A stretch of 64,000 nucleotides of DNA from Pogonophryne albipinna (lineage: Eukaryota > Chordata > Actinopteri > Perciformes > Artedidraconidae): NCBI GenBank assembly GCA_028583405.1, contig CM053250.1, forward strand, positions 40,970,230 to 41,034,229, in the 5' to 3' direction. Below, in pieces: positions 10,995 to 19,638 of the stretch. Within the stretch, counting starts at the first letter, position 1, and each line of letters starts with the position of its first letter. A program made the position numbers and the translations under genes. Under the pieces are notes generated by a model. The model was given only the letters and a program-made list of their open reading frames with translations, had not been told where the DNA came from and did no database searches.

Positions 10995-12371
10995 ATGAGT
11001 GACTGGGAGGAGACGGACTTCTACAAGGCTTGGAACTGGACACCTGGAATAGGAAAAAGAAAAAAGAACCCTAAAAAGGACAAGAAATGTCCAAAATGTC
11101 AAAACGACCTTACAATAAAAGCTGATGAGAATATCCCAAAAAAAAAGAAAAAGAAACATTCGAAATGTAAAGAAGCAATGGACGTGAGGAAAGAGAAGAA
11201 AAAAGATAAAAATAAAGTAGCCTTGGAACTTGGGGACCGTTTTATACTTCCACAGGGCAGCAGTGCAACATTTGAACACACTGAAACATCAAATCCACCC
11301 GGTGGTGAGAAGCTAAAATCTGACTGCAATAAGAAAACCAAAAGAAAAAAGAATGTGGCATTTGACTTAACACCTGGCAACATCCCAGTCAAACGTCCTA
11401 AATGGTTCTCCTCATCTGAGCAGAGGCCCATAAAGAGCATCCTCACAGAGCCTGAAGCTGTGAGAGACAGTGGGAGCTGTGCTCAGCTCACAGTGACACA
11501 GGCGTACGAGTCCCAATGTGAGGATATGAACAGCCAGGACCTGTTTATCACCCAGAAGACTTTCAGAACATCGCCGTCTGAATCTTCCAGTGGTGAAACC
11601 AGTGACAAAGCTCCTATGACTAGTCCTCATAGGTTGACACCTCGAAACGAGCTGCACACATATATGCCCTGGGTAGAACAGCAGTGTGGAGGAGCATACA
11701 AAAAAGTACATGTCCAGCAACAGCCCAGAAAGACCAACACGCATGTGCAGAAGACAAACACAGTACAGGTGTGTTTCAAACAAGAAGTGGAGGGAGACGG
11801 GTTGAAGAAAGCAGATCAGAACCCCAAGAAGGGAAAGTCATCTATTCAAACACAGGTGCATTTAAATGCACACCTTACTGATGAGAAAAAAGTGTCACAC
11901 CCTTCACGTGTAAAGCCTGCTGTGGTGAAGAAACACCTGGAGGAGACAACTGATTTAAAGAAAACATCGAAACCTGCCACCCAGCAGTCTGCATCATGTT
12001 CATCAGAACTATCGGTGCCTCGCCATAGGTTCATGGAAACCACTTCAACACAGACAGAAAACTTCTTCACATTTGAACTGTGCTCTTACCTCAAGTTCTA
12101 TGAAAGCACTAGAGTGGCTGCTCATCATGACGAATTGAAACCGTTGGACCTGAGCCTGCCGCAGAGGGCCCGGAAAGATCTTGGGATGCGTCTGTCACCA
12201 CTCGGAGGGATCAGAGGCGACGACCACAAAGAGCCCAACTTGCATGAATGTGGTTGTTCAGACAGGACAGATGGAGAGGTAGAGCCTTCTGGACAGCATT
12301 GGTCTGCAGACATGACCACCTCCAGCGAGGATGAGCCCCCCGGTCGCTCCGGCAAGCTGGACCTGACCCAG
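10995..12371 (+). CDS. Unnamed lysine-rich, probably nuclear protein, main coding exon
   Basis: An acceptor (polypyrimidine tract then AACAG, ending 10990) precedes AGCC-ATG, a good initiation context, at 10995. The frame stays open for 459 codons to CAG|GTGACA at 12371/12372, a good donor. Beyond it the open frame runs into low-quality intron-like sequence, so I end the exon there. The protein is very basic at the N-terminus (clusters such as KRKKNPKKDKK and PKKKKKKHSK, roughly residues 20-75), with one CPKC motif, then a Ser/Thr-rich, probably disordered middle. The better-conserved-looking segment begins about residue 355 (TQTENFFTFELCSYLKFYES) and ends with an acidic SSEDEPPG stretch. The layout suggests a nuclear or nucleolar protein. 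I do not recognise the family. It joins in phase 0 to 13227-13361. Confidence 0.8.
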
Positions 12372-13226
12372 GTGACACCACAGGAAACACAGTCACCCTG
12401 CTCCATGCATCCACCAAACAACCTATATCTTATAATAACTTGTACCTGTTTCATAATGTTGTTACTGAATTTAACCAGTCCTTTTGTAAAAATAGGGTTT
12501 GACGAAGAGAAAATACTATTTTGATGCTGCTTCTTGAAATTATACTACCTTTTGAAGAGCCAAGCAATATTTCATCACTACTCTGAAAATCAAAGAATAG
12601 TGACGTGTGGACCAAATCTGACCCGGCAACACAAAGATGTGATCACCAGTGAAAGCTGGAGCTACCATCTTATAGTTTGCATCACTTGATTCTTCGTTAA
12701 CCTGCAGTAGGTAACAATGTACATACAAATACTTACTCAAAAAGACAATGATTTGCATTTAAAATACAAACATACATTTCTGAAGTGAACTTTTATACAA
12801 CCACAAATGAGCATTATGTATTTTGTGTGGTCTTGAAATGATACAAATACCAAATGAGTGACACAAGCTTCAGTAACGGTTAGGTCTTTCTTACTCATAG
12901 AAAAAGTGATATCTGCTACAGAATTCTAAAACCACTTTTGTCAATCTGTTTCATTCCAAAATATAAAACTCTAAAAAGCTAAAAAAAAGTATATCATCAA
13001 TGTGTGTTTCAAAGGTGCCTGTGAAATGATGTTGGACACCAAGCAACTATTGTTTCTGGCCCCACGGCTGAGAGCATGGACTCATCGTTCCCTTATCTCT
13101 CAAACTGTTATTCCTTTCTATTGATGGAAATGGATTTGACATTGTCTCTATAATAAGCAAACGCCTCATCGGTAAGGCTTGTGTATGCCACTGTTTGATA
13201 ACAAAGTGACTTTTGTGTGACTTCAG

Positions 13227-13361
13227 GTGAGGAAAGTCCAGATGAGACTCAATGAGTCTTTCTTCTTCAAGACCAAAGGAGAGGGAGGATCCCCCCGCCC
13301 AGAGTCTCCACTGATGAAGCTGGCTCAGGGCAGAGAGCTGAAAGGCAGGAAGAGACACTGA
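13227..13361 (+). CDS. Unnamed lysine-rich protein, last coding exon
   Basis: Acceptor TGTGTGACTTCAG ends at 13226. Read in phase 0 after the previous exon it gives 44 codons, VRKVQMRLNESFFFKTKGEG ... to a basic tail KGRKRH, with the TGA at 13359-13361. The phase match, the lysine/arginine-rich composition and the clean stop support this exon; the predicted protein is about 503 residues. An intermediate exon in 12372-13226 is possible but not required. No AATAAA is obvious just downstream. Confidence 0.75.
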   Translation: MRKVQMRLNESFFFKTKGEGGSPRPESPLMKLAQGRELKGRKRH

Positions 13362-14346
13362 CCCACAGTCAGTGGCTGCACCATGCTTACCGTTTATTGT
13401 GAGGAGCCCTTTAATGTCTGGAACAGTATTCAAGAGGCTCGGGTTAAAGAATAGCCATGTATCAGTTTTACAGTTCAATTAGAATTGAGCTCTTGGGGCT
13501 AGAACAACATTTCATCTAGAGGTGTAAAAACGTGTGGTTAAAAGCTGTGACGCCAACACTGAGGGCAGTCAATCATTTCATAATACAAAGAAGGTTCAAG
13601 TCATCCTGTTGGATGGAAACATGAAACACACAAAATAGTCCTCTTGAACAATAAGAGAAAAACTCGGCCGAAAAATGAACTAATGGAGAAAAATGACAAA
13701 ACTGTATGCGTTCTTTCTTTGTTTAGGAATTTTCAAGTTAGATTTTCCTATGACATTGTAAAGGCTTTTAAGTGCAGAGGTTGTGTGTTATCACAAAGAA
13801 CGTTTGGAAAGTTGCAGGAATTCCGACATCAAGTTGTAGTTGTGCTTTGTTCATCGCCAGTTAGAAGTGAAAGCATGTCTTTTATCAACCAAAGTGTATT
13901 TATTGTGTCTAATTAGTCCTTACTGTACAATATGTAACATATACAGTCTTCTAGTTGTGTGTTTTATATTACACAGTGATGCTTCAATATTAAGTGGTGT
14001 ACTATTCTTTATTAATGTCACCTCAAAAGCCATTTGTTACATGACATACATACATCACTTTTCTAACCATTTCTGCTCATACATCTTGAACTACATTAAG
14101 GTGGAGAATGAAACAATAGGACTTGGAACCTCACACTGTTCCAAACACACATTCAGGATTGACTGCTCGGTCATGTTCAACACTTCACCATGGCTTGTGT
14201 TTAAGCTGTTGTGACTGGAACAAGCATTGTGTCTTTAAAGCAAGCAGGGGACCACTACTCAAAAGAAACATAATCCTAGTATTCCTGCCAGTTATTACTC
14301 ACAGCCGCTCTTCACCATTAATTGCCCATATCCCTGATACCCGCAG
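13362..14346. other. Probable 3' UTR and intergenic sequence
   Basis: No coding exon or repeat end recognised. It separates the lysine-rich gene from the TTAA-element cluster and the convergent pigy/pyurf unit. Confidence 0.45.
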
Positions 14347-14376
14347 AGGTCGGAAGTAACTAAGTACAGTACTTAA

Positions 14377-16478
14377 AGAGCCTGTGACAGCATCCCAACA
14401 ACTGTTGTGCAATGAAATATTGGGCTACTAGTCATCTCGAACCATCAGTTTAAAAAAGAAGATGCGATACCGTTCCGTTAAATATCAATAATTTCGAACA
14501 TCGCGGGGAAATTCCTTCGAGTCATTTTGAAGTTTTGGGGGAAGCCGGAAGTGACGTCAATGCGGGAACGCTTCACTGTGCGGTGAGAGAGCCAAACACG
14601 GACAAAGTGTGTTGTCATGCGTAGAAATGGTGAATTACTGAGTTTAGGCACGTTAATAACGTTTTAATGAAGTTGACTACAGTATATTCATATTTGTCAG
14701 TGCTTTCATGTCAATTCGGCGAACATAAACATAAATGATCGTGGTGAAGATGATGATTACAAATCGGTAGTGAGAGCTGCTGAATTTCCTCCCGTAGGAT
14801 GTGATATAAAAACAAATCGATTATTTTTGTAGTTGTAAACTCAAGTGGATGAAACTACATTTATTAGTGCTTTCATGTCAATTCGGCGAACATATGATAC
14901 ATTAAATGATCGTGAGGATGATGATTAAAAATCGTTTGTTTGAGCCGGTCTGCATTTCCTGATGAGAAAACAAACCGATGCTTTTTGTAGTTGTAGTACA
15001 CCAACATGGATTAAACGTGTGTTTTTTTTACCACAATGTTGGGAAATTAATGGATAAAATGCACAGATTATTATTATTATTCCCACTCCGATCGGGACAC
15101 TAGGTCCACCGTTTCCCCGCAGCGAGGCTCCCCCCGTTGACAGTTTACGTGGGCTGGGTGCAGTGGCGGACTGGCCATCGGGACGAATCCCGATGGGCCG
15201 GTACCGAAGTGGGCCGGTCGGATAAGTCACTAGTACATCCCCATAGGCGGCGCGTGAGGCTCAGGTTTGGGAAGGCTAAATAACTTCTTTTACCTGACGC
15301 TGCCCGCCTCCGGCGTCTATAGAAAAGAGATCAACTCAGTGAAAGCACCGCCTGCTGACCAATCAGAGCTCAGTGTGCGGAGTTTAAATCTATCAAGTCA
15401 TATTACAGGAGAAAGGAAATACAGTTTAAACTGCCGTATGCAGAGAAGACGCCGACATGTCGCACTTATCATTCATATTACATCATCAATCAGATCATCG
15501 ATCATATAATATCATAATATATCATATATTTCCTTATCCGAGTCAGCTTCCCCAGCCGTATCTGGCCGTGCAACACTCACAGTGTCACATACTGTATGCA
15601 GAAGTATTATTTTAAGCAACACATTATGTTGACGAAACACTCAAGTCAAATGTAATTAAAGTCAGATCCACTCGTGTCTTAGACGTGAACGCGCTCTCAG
15701 CTGGTGAGAGAAACCCTGGCTTGATTTACCGAGTTAATAACCAGCGTCGTAGGACCGCTTAGCGAGATCTCGTTTGTTAGTTTGTTGTTGTTAGTTTGTT
15801 TGTTACTCAAACATATCCAGGGTATGTTGAACTGGCTTCGTAGTACAGGGCACAGGTGGCTAGCAGCGCTAATGTCAAAGACACAGACATTATACATTAC
15901 ATTTGTATTTTACCAGGATGCAGTGACACAAATATTTACATATTTACATTTACTATCTACAGCACTCGCCGCCCCCGACATCCCCCACTCCCCCCGTTGA
16001 CAATTTACCAGCGGTACCGAAGTGGGCCGGTCGAGACTCCCGGGATGATTTTTAGTCCCAGTCCACCACTGGCTACATGACCGTATGATCGCCCATATTG
16101 ACGCACCTAATTCCTAAACTTCTAACAGATACAACATAAACCGATCCTTCAGCCTCATATGAGCTCTCAGACACGTTCAAAATTAAACTGTCATCGCTGT
16201 CTGAGCTTGCTGCTGTGTGCGCCATCGTGCGTTTACATGCAGATGCTGGGATCCTGAACGGTGCAGCTGGAGCGCTGTGCCCGCAATGACGTCACCCATA
16301 ATTTGGCGGGACTTGAAGAATCCCCGAGAAGATCCAGAAAATGGTCAACATTGAAGGGCAGATTAATGGTTATCAAAGTACAAATATCCAAAATCAGTTC
16401 AGTAACGGTTTTCAAGGGGACAATATTTACTCAAATTGATGGGTTTGGATGATGGGGGAAACTCGTGTCACAGGCTCT
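14377..16478. mobile_element. 2.1-kb TTAA-target DNA transposon, non-autonomous
   Basis: The ends are inverted repeats AGAGCCTGTGACA / TGTCACAGGCTCT, flanked on both sides by TTAA (14373-14376 and 16479-16482). A TTAA duplication is the signature of piggyBac-type (also Kolobok) transposition. The interior has no transposase. It holds two imperfect direct repeats (near 14698-14780 and 14869-14940, sharing GCTTTCATGTCAATTCGGCG) and a second transposon at 15161-16071. Confidence 0.8.
15161..16071. mobile_element. Nested element with CAGTGGCGGACTGG ends
   Basis: Left end CAGTGGCGGACTGGCCATCG, right end reverse complement CAGTGGTGGACTGG; the subterminal GTACCGAAGTGGGCCGGTCG occurs at both ends. 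No clear target duplication is seen. A short CCCCCCGTTGACA word occurs both just outside the left end and just inside the right end, suggesting a rearranged or composite copy. No transposase is visible. Confidence 0.6.
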
Positions 16479-17096
16479 TTAAGTACAATTTTGAGATACT
16501 TGAGCATTTCAATGTTTTGCTACTTTGTTCTTCTACCCCACTACAGTCCAGAGGTAACTGGTGTACTTTTACTCCACTACATGTATTTAATACCTTTAGT
16601 TACTTTACAGATCTGGAGGAATGATGTGAAATATAATCAAGTGTTAAATCAGACTTTAGTTCCACCTGGAGTAAATCCACCAGCTACCCTGCAGTCTACA
16701 AAGCCATTCAAACTAGCTGCACCTTTACCAGCTTTGAGAACACTTTCATGATCAATCATTATAAAACATATCATAAATATTATTCTGAAATGGACCAATC
16801 TGCACAATGACTACTTTCACTGTCGCTACTTTCACTATATTTTGATGAGAATACTTTTATACTTTGACTTGAGTAACATTTTGAATGCAGTACTTTAACT
16901 GTAACAAAGTATTCCTACGCTCTGGTACTTCTACTTCAGTAGAAGATCTGAGTACTTTCCCCACCTCTGGATCCCCAACTTAATATGTATTAAAGCAGTA
17001 TTTCATTTTATATGTGGATAAAGCAACCTTTTCAGTTTTTAAACTATGAAAGCTGTGCATGTACTGTATCGATTTGATGTCAAACTTCTAATGCCT

Positions 17097-17102
17097 TTTA
17101 TT
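17097..17102 (-). terminator. Poly(A) signal AATAAA for the pyurf-pigy transcript
   Basis: TTTATT on the plus strand, i.e. AATAAA on the minus strand, about 88 bases after the pigy stop codon. No other good signal lies between. Confidence 0.6.
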
Positions 17103-17189
17103 AACCAAGAAACAAACTAGGTGCAGAAACGTAAGATGACAGCAGATGATTTATTGGTACTGACGTGTTTTCAGGTAGAACAGAACATG

Positions 17190-17402
17190 CTAGTTATGTC
17201 TGAAGAGCTTGATCCCGATCCAGCTCCAGAGGTGGAAGAAGACGTAGACGGGGATGGTGACGGGCAGCAGCAGGCTGTAGAAACACACACTGCTGCTGCT
17301 GGTGCAGCCCTGAGGGAAGTTCTCATCCACTGCAGCCGAGTAGAAGAGACCGAAGAGAGACACGATGGGCACCAGCCCCACCATCACAGACAGGGAGAAC
17401 AT
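17190..17402 (-). CDS. pigy: Phosphatidylinositol N-acetylglucosaminyltransferase subunit Y (PIG-Y)
   Basis: The 70-residue product is the small subunit of the GPI-GlcNAc transferase complex of the ER membrane (with PIG-A, C, H, P, Q and DPM2), which makes GlcNAc-PI, the first GPI-anchor precursor. The sequence is unmistakable: a first hydrophobic segment (about residues 3-20), the polar loop ENFPQGCTSSSSVCF, a second membrane segment LLLPVTIPVYVFFHL and the C-terminus GIKLFRHN. Length agrees with the vertebrate protein (71 in human). The start is the ATG at 17402; the two codons before it are GTG-AGC and not part of the protein. It is intronless and lies 85 bases after the pyurf stop in the same exon. 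As in mammals, it is expected to be translated from the downstream cistron of the shared mRNA. Confidence 0.95.
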   Translation of the reverse strand: MFSLSVMVGLVPIVSLFGLFYSAAVDENFPQGCTSSSSVCFYSLLLPVTIPVYVFFHLWSWIGIKLFRHN

Positions 17403-17487
17403 GCTCACAGACGTCTGAGCCGTTACACAAGACTTGAGCCTTAAGTCGCTCTAATGTTAACAGTCTTTGTTGGGTCAGCTGGAGTTT

Positions 17488-17632
17488 CTACGCCTGCGTT
17501 GGAGTGGGGGAGGGGTCTGTGTGTTTCCGTATGAGTCTGGCGTCCTGAGGGATCATGTTAGGGATGCCGTCGATGATAGGGTAGGCGATACCGAGCTCCT
17601 CGTTGATCAGCTCATTGGTCTCAGCTGCATAC
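17488..17632 (-). CDS. pyurf: Protein preY, second coding exon
   Basis: Acceptor TGTCCCTGCTCAG|G on the minus strand starts the exon at 17632. Its first base completes the Arg codon split with exon 1 (phase 2). The reading YAAETNELINEELGIAYPII then DGIPNMIPQDAR is the highly conserved Trm112-like core of preY. The stop is at 17488-17490. The two exons give 327 bases, 108 residues, close to the human length (114). PreY is reported as a mitochondrial chaperone for SAM-dependent methyltransferases supporting complex I assembly and coenzyme Q synthesis. The same exon continues into pigy. Confidence 0.95.
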
Positions 17633-18496
17633 CTGAGCAGGGACACAAGAAACATCGCTGTTCTTAAATACACACTACTCCCAATAACCCTACAAACTCT
17701 AAGGAAAGCAGTATGTAACTTTAACTCAAATAAATAAAGGAGAAATGTGTTTTAAGGTAAAGCAAATTAACGTATTCCCTCTACACCCGTTACTTTCCAG
17801 TGACACAAAATTAATCTCGATGGTTCAAGAAATAACTATCGTTTTTAAATGTTGATAACTGAAGTAAAATGTGGTGATAATGTACATTCATGCATTTAAA
17901 AATCACCACACAATATTTTGATACACATTTGAGTTATTTTGATGTGAATTCTTTTAACAAAATTTGATGGAAATGCTTTTCAATGACTAGATTTAAATCA
18001 GAATTCATGTAGCGCTTCATTTTGTGTACCGACTAAACTTTGTCATGAAAATTGGTAAATTAAACTATGAAGTGTTCTACTGGCGGCCGGGACATAATCA
18101 ATATTCCCCTGTTCAAACACAGGCTTTAGAGGACACTGGGCCTGAACCACATGAAGCTACACTCATTAAATGTAAATATTTCTATGTAAGCTTTTTGGAA
18201 AATGCCTTCCTTTTAATAACTTAAAGAGTAGTAAACAATATCATCATTATATATTTACTGCAGCACCCTTCGAGCCATTTATTTTATACGCAGGCATTAC
18301 ACGGACATGAAACTAAAACTAATAAAGGAGTTTTCCACTTCTCGATGGCTGATGAGTGTAATGTTACACTCATATGAACAACATTGTTCATATTTTGAGA
18401 TCGCTTATTTCTTTTTATGATTAACATCTTAGAGAATAAGTAAAAAGGAATACGAGAGCCGTGACGGTCATCAAGAGAGCCGTGACGGTTATTATA

Positions 18497-18607
18497 CAAA
18501 TAATTTAAAATCTCCATATACCTGTTGTCAGCTGTATGTGTCCTATTGTCATAATAGGACACACACATACAGCTGACAACAGGTATATGGAGATTTTGAA
18601 TTATTTG
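18497..18607. repeat. Near-perfect 50-bp hairpin in the pyurf intron
   Basis: The arm 18497-18547 (contains CTCCATATACCTGTTGTCAG) is the reverse complement of 18553-18607 apart from one substitution and one 2-base indel, with about 5 bases of loop. Just left, GAGAGCCGTGACGGT occurs twice (18455-18493). It could be a foldback element, a template-switch product or a hairpin RNA precursor. Confidence 0.85.
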
Positions 18608-18956
18608 AATTATTATTATTAGGTTAAATAAGTTATTGCTATGGCAACACTACAGTCTGTTGAAGTTATTTTATTGTCTTCACATAGGATTTTACGTTTT
18701 TTATATAGTCTATACTGATGTAAATTGTTATTTTAGGTTATGTTAGAGATCAATTCGAATTGTATTGCTCAATGTAATTGTCTAGTTTATATAATTATCA
18801 TTTTATATTGATCAGTCACATTATAGAGTATTTGTATGTGATTAATATTGCTATTGTGGTGGGTTGACAAAATTCACCCACGGAACTATGGGTTGGGGTA
18901 TTGTTCCGCACGGACATTTGAGTTAACCGGACTTGCTGTTTCCGCCGGTAATGTCT

Positions 18957-19606
18957 GTCACTACCCGATCCGTCCCCCTACCTGATCCGTCCCCCTGCCC
19001 GATCCGTCCCCCTGCCCGATCCGTCCCCCTACCTGATCCGTCCCCCTACCCGATCCGTCCCCCTGCCCGATCCGTCCCCCTGCCCGATCCGTCCCCCTGC
19101 CCGATCCGTCCCCCTGCCCGATCCGTCCCCCTGCCCGATCGGTCCCCCTGCCCGATCCGTCCCCCTACCTGATCCGTCCCCCTGCCCGATCCGTCCCCCT
19201 GCCCGATCGGTCCCCCTGCCCGATCCGTCCCCCTACCTGATCCGTCCCCCTGCCCGATCCGTCCCCCTGCCCGATCGGTACCATATGCCATACTTTTTTG
19301 CATACATTCACAGTAAATATTTATTCAGTACGATAGCTGTCTAACAGAAGTTAAATCCATTTCTCACTTATTCTGACAATGTACTTAACCCCAAATAAAA
19401 GAACCCAATAAAAAGAGTTGTTAAATAATAGTGAAGTCACGTTGTAATAACAATAACTCATCTCTCTCTCGTTTTATTTTTGAGCTTTGCTAAAAGCCAC
19501 TGTGTCAAGTGTCCAACTTGGGTTGCCGTCCGGAGTTGTCCAATATGGCGGACCATCTCGGACATGCGCAGTCCCGATCGGGCAGGGGGACGGATCGGGT
19601 AGTGAC
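18957..19606. mobile_element. MITE with GTCACTACCCGATCCG ends and internal minisatellite
   Basis: The left end GTCACTACCCGATCCGTCCC and the right end (reverse complement of CGGATCGGGTAGTGAC) are inverted repeats. The unique part (19377-19606) recurs at 62884-63098, and a left-end scrap recurs at 46359-46382, so this is a dispersed family. There is no coding capacity. The left terminal repeat has expanded into the 17-bp array. Confidence 0.75.
18964..19279. repeat. 17-bp minisatellite, about 18 copies
   Basis: The unit CCGTCCCCCTGCCCGAT is repeated head to tail, with variants ACCTGAT for GCCCGAT and CGGT for CCGT. The CGGT variant recurs every 68 bp near the right end (19141, 19209, 19277), showing a 4-unit higher-order repeat. 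The unit equals the transposon's terminal sequence. Confidence 0.95.
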
Positions 19607-19638
19607 CAAGTTCTTATTATACATCCATGGTAGTGACC

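Larger units (their letters stand above)
14347..16975. repeat. AAGTAC-rich fish repeat split by a transposon
   Basis: 14347-14376 (GGAAGTAACTAAGTACAGTA) and 16479-16975 (AAGTACAATTTTGAGATACT ... GTACTTTCCCCACCTCTGG) are the two parts of one dispersed repeat. Removing 14377-16478 and one TTAA rejoins them exactly, giving the usual order of this family. Confidence 0.75.

Noticed and set aside
11099..11446. Minus-strand ORFs with hydrophobic, membrane-like translation
   Set aside because: They are the antisense of the lysine-rich exon (AAG-rich codons read as CTT/TTC).
12372..12524. C-terminal extension of the lysine-rich ORF with a hydrophobic tail
   Set aside because: A strong donor at 12371/12372 and an in-phase exon at 13227 give a better end; the extension looks like intron.
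18933..19303. Proline/arginine-rich and glycine-rich ORFs on both strands
   Set aside because: They are translations of the 17-bp minisatellite and have no start context, splice signals or homology.
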